Assembly: GCA_003105225.1 (NCBI GenBank)
Contig: PQAK01000026.1
Location: 1-9,993 of the forward strand
Reading direction: 5' to 3'
Source: Deltaproteobacteria bacterium
GTDB taxonomy: Bacteria; Desulfobacterota; Deferrimicrobia; Deferrimicrobiales; Deferrimicrobiaceae
DNA length: 9,993 nt
This document shows positions 1 to 6,036 of the stretch, piece after piece. The position numbers and the translations under genes were made by a program. The notes below the pieces were generated by a model, which saw only the letters and a list, made by a program, of their open reading frames with translations, was not told the DNA's origin and made no database searches. Every line of letters starts with the position of its first letter. The stretch's first letter is position 1.

Positions 1-2
1 GT

Positions 3-194
3 CGTTTGCTGTATTCACGCTACATGGAAGCCATCCTGGAAACGGAGAGGTGGGTGCGCGAGAAGATGCCCTGCATCGATCTCCTGTCTCCGCGCCTTCA
101 TTCGAGGCATTACCGGTGGTGGACCTTCGTGCGGCGGTTTCTGCAGGGACAGATCATGGCCGTTCGACATCCCCGCCCGGCGCGCCTTCCGTGA
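3..194 (+). CDS. C-terminal end of an unidentified protein (5' truncated by window edge)
   Basis: The frame is open from the left edge to a TGA at 192-194, so this is probably the last ~63 residues of a gene that begins outside the window. Third codon positions are mostly G or C, like the neighbouring genes, which argues for real coding. The tail is rich in Arg, Trp and His (RYMEAILETE near its start, HYRWWTFVRRF in the middle) and ends in a Pro/Arg-rich stretch. I do not recognise a family and assign no function. It converges on the minus-strand methyltransferase, with only 16 bases between the two stop codons and no clear terminator. Being next to a polysaccharide cluster it may belong to envelope biogenesis, but that is only positional. 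A chance open frame is the alternative. Confidence 0.45.
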   Translation, partial: RLLYSRYMEAILETERWVREKMPCIDLLSPRLHSRHYRWWTFVRRFLQGQIMAVRHPRPARLP

Positions 195-210
195 AAACGC
201 GGCCCGCGAT

Positions 211-1191
211 TCAAACCTTCCGGATATAGAAAGACCCCGGCTCGCGATCCGGCGTCAGGAAAGGGCATTTTTCCCTCAGTTGTTCGTAATGATGGTGATG
301 GAGGTAATTCAGCGCCCCCAGAATCTTCCATTCCCTGTTGGATGTCAAAAATGCCTCCATCAAATACTGTTCGTTCCAGAACCTTACCTCTTCCTTTACC
401 CAGGGTTCCGGATAATCTCTCGGTGAGAATACGTCATGGAGATGAACGATGACGCCTTTCCTCAAGGAAGGGAGGAGTTCAAGGTATTCAAATAGGACAT
501 CGCCTTGCGGCCGGATCATGTGGGAGGAGTCGATGAACAGGATATCGTTCTCGGCCAGCTCCAGGAATATATCTCCGCCGACATCCTCGATATTCTTTCG
601 AATGACGGTCGCTTCCGTTTTTTCGAGCCACGGCATTTCGAAAGGTTCGATACAGACATGTTTGCACTTATAGTCCCTTGCCTCCGATTCGTTTTTCCTT
701 ATCGCCTTTATCGCCATGAGGGTTGAATGGCCGCTTCCGATCTCGAAAATCCTTCTCGGTTTCTTCAGTCGGATAAGGTTATACAAATATTCGGCATCCC
801 CCGACTCGAAGGCGATGTTGCCGAAATAGAAGGTCAGATCATCCGGTTTCGAAAGGGGAATGTCTTGCAGTTCATCGTTGTACCGGAATCGGCGCAAGGT
901 ATCCAGCTGTTCGTCGACATTCCAGTCGATTCCAGGCAGCATCCGATCTGCCGACAAGGGTCGTTTCAGGCGATGTTCATTGAATAACGGTTCATAATAA
1001 TGATCCCTTATCGGAAACACCCCGATCCGCAGCAGAATCTTTTTGCATAGAGGCAGACGCTGGATCCCCGCGAACCTGACCATTTTCAGAAGGACCGCCG
1101 CCGGCAAAACCAAGGGGGCCATGGCGAGATCGGCAATGAAATGCAGGAGCTTATCGGGTGAGGCCTTCGATGGATCTTCCGGATAGGTCAC
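211..1191 (-). CDS. SAM-dependent class I methyltransferase (Methyltransf_24-like), polysaccharide cluster
   Basis: Predicted 326-residue methyltransferase. Motif I of the Rossmann fold is IFEIGSGHSTLMA (about residues 148-160). The acidic FIDSSH segment is at 219-224 and HLHDVFSPRDYP begins at 250, a pattern seen in Methyltransf_24-type enzymes of sugar or cell-surface clusters. A hydrophobic N-terminal stretch (about 15-38) could attach it to the membrane. The substrate is unknown; a sugar of the polymer built by the adjacent glycosyltransferases is the natural guess. I chose the GTG at 1191 because GAGGAG lies 7 bases upstream. A longer ATG start at 1266 would overlap the glycosyltransferase by 116 bases. 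With the GTG start it still overlaps that gene by 41 bases, so it is the distal gene of the operon. Its base composition is lower in GC than the rest of the window (48% in a hand-counted 60 bases at 781-840), which suggests separate acquisition. Confidence 0.8.
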   Translation of the reverse strand: MTYPEDPSKASPDKLLHFIADLAMAPLVLPAAVLLKMVRFAGIQRLPLCKKILLRIGVFPIRDHYYEPLFNEHRLKRPLSADRMLPGIDWNVDEQLDTLRRFRYNDELQDIPLSKPDDLTFYFGNIAFESGDAEYLYNLIRLKKPRRIFEIGSGHSTLMAIKAIRKNESEARDYKCKHVCIEPFEMPWLEKTEATVIRKNIEDVGGDIFLELAENDILFIDSSHMIRPQGDVLFEYLELLPSLRKGVIVHLHDVFSPRDYPEPWVKEEVRFWNEQYLMEAFLTSNREWKILGALNYLHHHHYEQLREKCPFLTPDREPGSFYIRKV

Positions 1192-2335
1192 GGTAGGTCT
1201 CCTCAAGCGTCGTTTCCAGCGTGGCTGCGGAAAAATTCCGGTCGACGTGCCGTTTTCCGGCGGCACCGATGGCGCTGCGCCGTTCCGCGTCCCGGAGGAG
1301 GCGTACGACCGAAGCAGCGAAATCCTCCGGACGGTCGGCGATGACGATCTCCTCTCCGGGCTTGGCGCGGATCCCCCCGTTTCCGAACGAGGTGGTGACG
1401 ACAGGCACCCCCGCCGCCATGGCGTCGAGGATTTTCACGATGATGCCCCCTCCCGCCAGGATCGGCGCGACGAAGACCGCCGCCGACCTGTACGCATCCT
1501 CGACGCGCTCCACGTACCCTGCGATCGTAACGCGGGAATCGCCGGCAAGTTCCCTTTCGAGCGCGTGGGGCATTCCTCCGCCCGCCACCATGAATTCGGC
1601 ATCCGGCGCCTCCCTTTGGACGGAAGGCCAAACCTGCCGGAAGAAATAGCGGACGGCGTCGATATTGGGAGGGCGGTTCATCGCTCCCACGAAGAGGATC
1701 CGGTTGGCGATCTCCTCACGGGGAAGACCGGTGAAATCGATTCCTCCCGGATAATCGAGAGTGCGGAAGGGTATCCCCGGGTAAAACTTTTCCCCCCAGT
1801 CCTTGTCATCCCCGGACAAGGTGAAAACGCGGTCAAACCTGGATACCGCCGATCTCTCGACCGCCTGTTTCGTTTTCCACAAGCACCAAGCACCGATTCG
1901 CCGTATTCCCCGGGAAGACAGGAATCTCCGGTAGGCGGGCTTGGCGATGATGTCATGGCAGGTGAGAACCGAAGGAACCCCCCGCGTCGGCGCGAGGAAG
2001 TAACCGGTTTCCGTGAACTCCACGTGGCACACATCGAACCGATGGCGGTGCAAGAGTTCCTTCGCCTTCCGGGAAAGGAGGAAATACGACCAGACGGTAC
2101 GCAGGACGGAGAGCGGGCTTTCCAGGTTCACCGGCCCCGCCGCCGGAACCGTCTCCATCCCGGACAGCAGCACCCGGAGTCCCGGCAGATTCCGTTCCTC
2201 GCCCGGAAAGACGCGCGAGAGAAGAAAAACCGAATGACGGCGGCATAGGCGACGCAGCAGAAAATAGACCAGCTTGCCGCCCGCATGCGGGACACCCGGA
2301 TATGGCAGGAAAGGCGAAACCAACAGGACGTTCAA
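1151..2335 (-). CDS. Glycosyltransferase family 4 (GT-B fold)
   Basis: This 394-residue protein has the layout of GT4 glycosyltransferases, which transfer a sugar from a nucleotide-sugar donor on the cytoplasmic face. The N-terminal acceptor domain opens with NVLLVSPFLPYPGVPHAGG, including the Gly-rich loop. The C-terminal donor domain has ILFVGAMNRPPNIDAVRYF (about 213-231), AGGG (251-254), a GYVERVEDAYRSA segment (273-285) and GGGIIVKILDAMAAGVPVV (295-313), the equivalent of the EX7E donor-binding region. In that region Asp304 replaces the usual second Glu and Gly296 sits at the first, a variation also found in some family members. The start is TTG at 2335 with a GGAG about 10 bases upstream, and residues 2-10 fit the usual first beta strand. 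It lies 40 bases after DUF2304 in a polysaccharide operon. Donor and acceptor cannot be told from sequence. Confidence 0.88.
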   Translation of the reverse strand: MNVLLVSPFLPYPGVPHAGGKLVYFLLRRLCRRHSVFLLSRVFPGEERNLPGLRVLLSGMETVPAAGPVNLESPLSVLRTVWSYFLLSRKAKELLHRHRFDVCHVEFTETGYFLAPTRGVPSVLTCHDIIAKPAYRRFLSSRGIRRIGAWCLWKTKQAVERSAVSRFDRVFTLSGDDKDWGEKFYPGIPFRTLDYPGGIDFTGLPREEIANRILFVGAMNRPPNIDAVRYFFRQVWPSVQREAPDAEFMVAGGGMPHALERELAGDSRVTIAGYVERVEDAYRSAAVFVAPILAGGGIIVKILDAMAAGVPVVTTSFGNGGIRAKPGEEIVIADRPEDFAASVVRLLRDAERRSAIGAAGKRHVDRNFSAATLETTLEETYRDLSGRSIEGLTR

Positions 2336-2375
2336 CGGAATCTCGCTCCGGTTGACCGTACCCTGGGAAATCGGC

Positions 2376-2786
2376 TCATCCCTGCTGCTTCAGGGCGTCG
2401 CCCGGGTCGGTGGCGGGAGTGTCGCGATCGGGGGCAGCGGCGGGTCCCCCCGGGGAGGATCGTTCCTGCTGCATCAACGCCAGCTCCTGCGCGATCTTCT
2501 TGTTCATCTGGTGCAGTTTCGATATGGCGATCGAAAAGTGGATCAGGATGAGGATGATGAAGAGGATCCCGACAAGGAAAAGGAAGGATGGGGGGTAGGC
2601 GATCCCGGCGGCGAGCGACAGCCCCTCCAGCCATTCCCGCTTCACCGACAGGATCAGGATCACCAGGCTCCCGCAGAGCCATAGGATCGAATATTCCTCA
2701 CGGAGCCGCCGCCGCCGGACCATCTCCAGGATATAGAAAAGGAGAGCGACGGACATGCACACCGAAAGGAAGGTCACCCTGCTCAA
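2376..2786 (-). CDS. DUF2304 family small membrane protein
   Basis: A 136-residue protein with three predicted membrane helices (about 4-22, 33-48 and 65-88). Between the first two lies a basic RRRRLREEYSILWL segment typical of DUF2304. The part after helix 3, ISKLHQMNKKIAQELALMQQE (from 88), is a likely short coiled coil, followed by a Pro/Asp-rich disordered tail. DUF2304 genes are commonly found beside GT2 polyprenyl-phosphate sugar transferases in surface polysaccharide loci, and a role as membrane partner of that enzyme is inferred, not proven. The TTG start at 2786 forms a 4-base TTGA overlap with the stop of the GT2 gene and has AGGAG 6 bases upstream. This supports the start and suggests translational coupling. 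Confidence 0.85.
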   Translation of the reverse strand: MSRVTFLSVCMSVALLFYILEMVRRRRLREEYSILWLCGSLVILILSVKREWLEGLSLAAGIAYPPSFLFLVGILFIILILIHFSIAISKLHQMNKKIAQELALMQQERSSPGGPAAAPDRDTPATDPGDALKQQG

Positions 2787-3502
2787 CCGAATCTCCTGAT
2801 GGCGTTGATAAGGAAAGAAAACGTCACTTTGACCATATAATATAACGCGCCGAATGTTGTGATCGACGATTTTCCCTCGGCGCGCGCGTGCATGCGGACG
2901 GGGACTTCCATCGTCCTCGCCCCGATCCGGTGCATCAGGATATAGGCGTCCACTTCCGGGTAGTCGGAAGGATAGTGGAAGGAGTAGAACTCGATCAGCC
3001 GGCGGTTGATGGCGAAGAATCCGGAGGTGGGGTCGGTCACTCTGTACCCGGTGATCAGGTTCACGAGGACGCGGAAAAACCGGATGCCGAAGATTCGGGG
3101 AAGCGATACGCGGTATTCGGTCTCGCCCAGAAATCTTGATCCGATCGAGGCATCCGCATCGCCGGAGAGGATGGGTTCGAGCACCGGCGGGATGTCGTCG
3201 ATTTCGTGCTGTCCGTCCCCATCGATGCGGACCAGCGCGTCATAGCCGCTTTCCCTGGCGAAAAGGAACGCCGTCTGGACCGCGCCTCCGATCCCCAGGT
3301 TGCAGGGGAGGTCGAGAACGATGGCGCCTGCCCGTTTGGCGGCTGCGGAGGTTCCATCCGGCGACCCGTCGTTGACGACCAGCACATCGTAGGGGAATTT
3401 CCGTTTGATCGCGGCGACGACCGGCCCGATGGACTTCTCCTCCCGGTAGGCGGGGATGGCTACCAGCACGCGGGGGGCTATCCTGGGATCGTCTGCCGTC
3501 AA
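2783..3502 (-). CDS. Glycosyltransferase family 2, polyprenyl-phosphate (dolichol-phosphate mannose synthase-like) sugar transferase
   Basis: This 239-residue GT-A enzyme probably transfers a sugar from a nucleotide donor to a polyprenyl phosphate at the inner membrane. Motifs in order: VLVAIPAYREEKSIG (12-26), VVNDGSPDGT (42-51), LPCNLGIGGAVQ (65-76), the metal-binding DGDGQHE (94-100), GSRFLGE (121-127), DPTSGFFAINR (157-167) and YPEVD (181-185). The length matches soluble DPM1-like members; there is no C-terminal membrane domain, so the adjacent DUF2304 protein may supply the membrane contact. The start is TTG at 3502. An in-frame stop lies only six codons upstream, which limits other choices; the best Shine-Dalgarno (AAGGA) is rather far at 11 bases. 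It is the first gene of the minus-strand operon, 24 bases or so behind a predicted transcription start. The sugar is unknown. Confidence 0.88.
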   Translation of the reverse strand: MTADDPRIAPRVLVAIPAYREEKSIGPVVAAIKRKFPYDVLVVNDGSPDGTSAAAKRAGAIVLDLPCNLGIGGAVQTAFLFARESGYDALVRIDGDGQHEIDDIPPVLEPILSGDADASIGSRFLGETEYRVSLPRIFGIRFFRVLVNLITGYRVTDPTSGFFAINRRLIEFYSFHYPSDYPEVDAYILMHRIGARTMEVPVRMHARAEGKSSITTFGALYYMVKVTFSFLINAIRRFG

Positions 3503-3533
3503 CGTGGAATCGTTCCTTCAATGGAATGATAAA

Positions 3534-3562
3534 CTTATAGCATAGCGGCTTCCCCGTGTGGA
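3534..3562 (-). promoter_or_regulatory. Putative sigma70-like promoter of the polysaccharide operon
   Basis: On the minus strand, TCCACA (3562-3557, 4 of 6 matches to TTGACA) and TATAAG (3539-3534, 5 of 6 matches to TATAAT) are separated by exactly 17 bases. Transcription would begin near 3526, giving a leader of roughly 24 bases to the GT2 TTG start. It lies in the divergent gap between GT2 and DUF362, so regulation of the two units could be linked. No clear counterpart was found for the plus strand: TATAGC at 3536-3541 is a possible -10, but its -35 is poor. Confidence 0.42.
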
Positions 3563-3585
3563 AATCCCCGTCGAGCCCGGGTATC

Positions 3586-4554
3586 ATGATCGGCATGACA
3601 TGCTTATGGAGCAGGAGGAAGTTCCTGCAGGCCGCAGGAGTCGCGGCCGGTATGCTCGCGGCCGGAAGGGACGGCTGGCTCCAGGGCGGGGTCCCGTCAT
3701 TCTCCGGGGAGGCCGCCGCGCAAGGGGCCGGAGCGACGGTGGCGGTGGCGTCCGGAGCGGGACCCGGGGAGAACGCGCGAAAGGCGGTGGCTGCGCTCGG
3801 AGGGATCCATTCCTTCGTTTCCCGCGGCGACGTCGTTGTCCTCAAGCCGAACATCGGGTGGGACCGCACCCCCGAGCAGGCGGCCAACACGAACCCCGAC
3901 GTCGTCGTCGCGGTGGCGGAGATGTGCCTGTCGGCGGGCGCGAAGGAGGTGCGCGTCTTCGACCGCTCCTGCAACGAGCCGAGGCGCTGCTACGCGAACA
4001 GCGGCATCCCGGCCGCCCTGGAAGCGTTCGCCAGGAAGCACGGGGCATCGGATGTGCTGCGCGTCTACCATGTCGAGGACCGGAAGTTCCAGCGGACTTC
4101 GATCCCGGGAGCGCTCGTCATGAAGGAATGGGCCCTTTACCGCGATGCGATGGAGGCGGACCGGATCATCAATATCCCGATCGCCAAGCACCACTCGCTG
4201 GCGACCGTAACGCTCGGACTGAAGAACCTGATGGGGATCATGGGAGGGAACCGGGGGCAGATCCATTTCAACCTGCCGGAGTGCCTGGTCGACCTGCACC
4301 GCAGGGTGCGAACCCGTCTGACGGTCATCGACGCCACGCGCGTACTGGTGCGCAACGGGCCGACCGGCGGGAACCTGGACGATGTGCGCGCGGTGGGGAA
4401 GATCTTCGCATCGGCCGATGTCGTCGCCGCCGACGTGGTCGCCGCGGAGAAGATCTTCGGCATGAAGGCCCTTGACGTGGCGCACATCCGGAAGGCGCTG
4501 GACGCCGGCCTGGGAATCTCTTCCGCCGCACAGGTTCGCGTGGTCGAGGCATGA
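3586..4554 (+). CDS. Tat-exported DUF362 domain protein
   Basis: About 322 residues. The N-terminus carries a twin-arginine signal, SRRKFLQAAGVAAGMLAAG, starting at residue 9, so the protein should be folded, possibly with a cofactor, before export. The rest matches DUF362: VVVLKPNIGWDR, then TNPDVVVAVAEMCLSAGAKEV, INIPIAKHHSLATVTLGLKNLMGIMGG, and IDATRVLVRNGPTGG near the end. Several cysteines are present (MCLSAG, CNEPRRC, PECL), but I see no ferredoxin-like CxxCxxC domain of the kind some DUF362 proteins add. The reaction is unknown. I prefer the ATG at 3586, which puts the RR pair at residues 10-11; a GTG at 3556 (332 residues) or an ATG at 3595 are alternatives, and none has a strong Shine-Dalgarno. 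Its stop overlaps the PqqD start by ATGA, tying it to the downstream GeoRSP-like genes. Confidence 0.82.
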   Translation: MIGMTCLWSRRKFLQAAGVAAGMLAAGRDGWLQGGVPSFSGEAAAQGAGATVAVASGAGPGENARKAVAALGGIHSFVSRGDVVVLKPNIGWDRTPEQAANTNPDVVVAVAEMCLSAGAKEVRVFDRSCNEPRRCYANSGIPAALEAFARKHGASDVLRVYHVEDRKFQRTSIPGALVMKEWALYRDAMEADRIINIPIAKHHSLATVTLGLKNLMGIMGGNRGQIHFNLPECLVDLHRRVRTRLTVIDATRVLVRNGPTGGNLDDVRAVGKIFASADVVAADVVAAEKIFGMKALDVAHIRKALDAGLGISSAAQVRVVEA

Positions 4555-4877
4555 GTCCGATCCGGCCCAAGCGGAACCCGGAAGTCGTATGGCGGATGGA
4601 ACAAGGGATGCATGCGATCGCCTGGGACAAGGTCCGCAAGGAAGAGGCGTACGAGGACGTGGGCGTGCTCACCTTGATGGTGCACGGGGCGATCCACCAG
4701 CTGAATCTCGTGGGCGCCGAAATCTGGACGCGGATCAACGGGATCAACTCGGTGGAGAAGATCGCGGGCGAGATCGCTCCGCTCTTCGGGTGGGAGGAGG
4801 AGGAAACGCGGGAAGCCGTACTGGAGTTTCTCGAGGGGATCCGGGAGCGGGGTTGGGTGACGCTTCCGGGAAAATAG
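4551..4877 (+). CDS. PqqD family protein, GeoRSP-like (RiPP recognition element)
   Basis: A 108-residue protein whose second half (about 49-104) reads as a PqqD-type winged-helix fold: HQLNLVGAEIWTRINGINS, then VEKIAGEIAPLFGWEEEE and AVLEFLEGIRERGWV. PqqD proteins are peptide chaperones that bind a precursor peptide leader and present it to a radical SAM/SPASM enzyme. The first ~40 residues are an additional segment rich in charged residues. The ATG overlaps the DUF362 stop (ATGA), and a SPASM protein follows after 66 bases; a PqqD protein beside a SPASM-only protein is the signature of the GeoRSP system described in Geobacter. That specific assignment is from memory of the family, not from a search. 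No precursor peptide gene is visible next to it. Confidence 0.85.
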   Translation: MSPIRPKRNPEVVWRMEQGMHAIAWDKVRKEEAYEDVGVLTLMVHGAIHQLNLVGAEIWTRINGINSVEKIAGEIAPLFGWEEEETREAVLEFLEGIRERGWVTLPGK

Positions 4878-4943
4878 CCGGCGGCGGTTCTCGCGCGGAA
4901 AATCCGGTTACAATAGACAAACTGCCTATTCGGAGGGTGGGGA

Positions 4944-5867
4944 TTGGACCATACGGTACCGGTGCGAGTCCGGTGGGATGTCGACTTCCACGGCAGGGCG
5001 GGGCGCACGAAGCGGATCGCGCGCCAGATCCGCGAGGCGTCGCCCAAGGTGGTCGAGCTGAGGATCGAGGGGGAAAAGGGGATCTCCGAGCTCCCGGCGG
5101 TCTTCGCCGAGATCCACAAGTGCAATCCGTGGATCGAGGCCACCGTCCGGCTCTTTCCGGGCGCGGCCGCCCTCGCGCAGCGCGGGTATCCCATGAAATT
5201 CGTTTGGGAGGTGGACGTCCGCGAGCCGTTTGACGGGTTGCTTCCCCATGGTGCGGAAGCGATCTCGTTCACGGCGGACGAGAGCTCCCTGGCCGGACTT
5301 CCCGATGTCCTGGAAGAGTTCACCGGCAGCAGGGCCCGCGTGCTGCATCTGCCCAACGTCAACGCCATCCGCGCCCTCGCGGAGGTGGGCCATGTCCCCA
5401 TCCCCCGGATCGAGCAGCTCCAGGCGGCGGTGGAATCCGTTTCACGGCTCTCCGTGTCGTTGAAGGGGAAGAGCCTGGTCATCCACGATTACTTCCTCTG
5501 GAAGCTTTTCCATGACGTCTTGCCGGAGGAAACGGGGAAGCGGATCGGCTTCCTGGGGTGCCATGCCGCCTCCGCCCTGGCGTACGTGGACTGGGACGGG
5601 AATGTGTATCCGTGCGATTCTCTACCGATCCGGCTCGGGAACCTCCAGGAGGCGACGTTGCAGAAGATCTGGCGTTCGCCCGCAAGAATCCAGATTCTGG
5701 ACACGCTCCGGGCAGCCCCGTCCGGTTGCGAGGGGTGCAGCCAGTTCGAAGGATGTCATGCCGGCTGCCGGGGTCTTGCGTATACCGTCTCGGGATCGCT
5801 GTCCTCCAGGGACCCGTTCTGCCGGGAATCGCCGTCCGCGGGGGCGAAGCGGAAGTTCGAACTTTAA
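4944..5867 (+). CDS. SPASM domain protein lacking the radical SAM motif (GeoRSP system-like)
   Basis: This 307-residue protein ends in a complete SPASM domain that should bind two auxiliary [4Fe-4S] clusters. C206 and C224 fit C-x12-G-x4-C (GNVYPC), followed by C262-x2-C265-x5-C271-x3-C275 and C293. The N-terminal half keeps beta/alpha-like segments (VVELRIEGEKG at 37-47, ATVRLFPGA at 66-74, PMKFVWEVDV at 83-92). It has no CxxxCxxC: the only cysteine before 206 is C60. It therefore cannot bind the SAM-cleaving cluster as normal radical SAM enzymes do and is more likely an electron carrier, scaffold or partner. GeoRSP systems are known to include such a SPASM-only protein next to a true radical SAM/SPASM enzyme; the latter is absent here. 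The TTG start at 4944 is supported by GGAGG 7 bases upstream. A weak TACAAT lies at 4909-4914, so separate transcription from PqqD is possible. Confidence 0.85.
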   Translation: MDHTVPVRVRWDVDFHGRAGRTKRIARQIREASPKVVELRIEGEKGISELPAVFAEIHKCNPWIEATVRLFPGAAALAQRGYPMKFVWEVDVREPFDGLLPHGAEAISFTADESSLAGLPDVLEEFTGSRARVLHLPNVNAIRALAEVGHVPIPRIEQLQAAVESVSRLSVSLKGKSLVIHDYFLWKLFHDVLPEETGKRIGFLGCHAASALAYVDWDGNVYPCDSLPIRLGNLQEATLQKIWRSPARIQILDTLRAAPSGCEGCSQFEGCHAGCRGLAYTVSGSLSSRDPFCRESPSAGAKRKFEL

Positions 5868-5891
5868 CTCTTCCCGGTGTTGGTTTACAAT
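5864..5891 (+). promoter_or_regulatory. Weak promoter-like sequence upstream of the lipoprotein gene
   Basis: TTAACT (5864-5869) and TACAAT (5886-5891) are 16 bases apart, with 4 of 6 and 5 of 6 matches to the sigma70 consensus. It would start transcription of the lipoprotein-TlpA-engB unit with a leader of about 140 bases. The -10 element falls inside the loop of the terminator-like hairpin described below, so only one of the two readings may be right. Confidence 0.27.
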
Positions 5892-5903
5892 CACGGGAAT
5901 TTT
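5871..5903 (+). terminator. Possible rho-independent terminator after the SPASM gene
   Basis: TTCCCGGTG (5871-5879) pairs with CACGGGAA (5892-5899) as an 8-bp stem with one bulged G and a 12-base loop, followed by four T residues (5900-5903). It begins four bases after the SPASM stop. The short T tract and the bulge make it a weak example. Confidence 0.4.
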
Positions 5904-6036
5904 CGGGTTCTCTCATGCCCGACGATCGGAATGCTGCGGCGGTCGTTTCTTCCTATCAATGAAAAAGGCATCCCGGAAGGACGGGTGTGGTGTCGGACGA
6001 TACGTCATGCATTCGAATATCGAGAGGAGAAAAAGG

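Noticed and set aside
195..210. CGCGGCCCGCG palindrome between the convergent genes as a terminator
   Set aside because: The arms leave a one-base loop and there is no T tract, so it cannot form a normal terminator.
285..300. Run of four histidines near the methyltransferase C-terminus as a metal site or tag
   Set aside because: It lies in an otherwise ordinary family C-terminus (YLHHHHYEQL) and nothing else supports a metal-binding role.
3240..3974. Minus-strand open frame overlapping the divergent promoter region and DUF362
   Set aside because: It conflicts with GT2 in another frame and with the Tat signal of DUF362; the translation has no recognisable domain.
4325..5482. Minus-strand open frame (385 codons) opposite PqqD and the SPASM gene
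   Set aside because: Ser/Arg/Pro-rich shadow translation with no motif; the opposite strand has the SPASM cysteines and the PqqD fold.
5915..5962. 15-codon open frame beginning MPDDRNAAAV as a possible precursor peptide for the PqqD/SPASM pair
   Set aside because: There is no ribosome binding site, no Cys or Gly-rich core, and it lies beyond the terminator-like hairpin; it looks like chance.
5512..6036. Upstream extension of the lipoprotein frame across the SPASM gene
   Set aside because: The extension would bury the lipoprotein signal in the middle of the protein; GTG 6037 has the ribosome site and gives a standard signal peptide.
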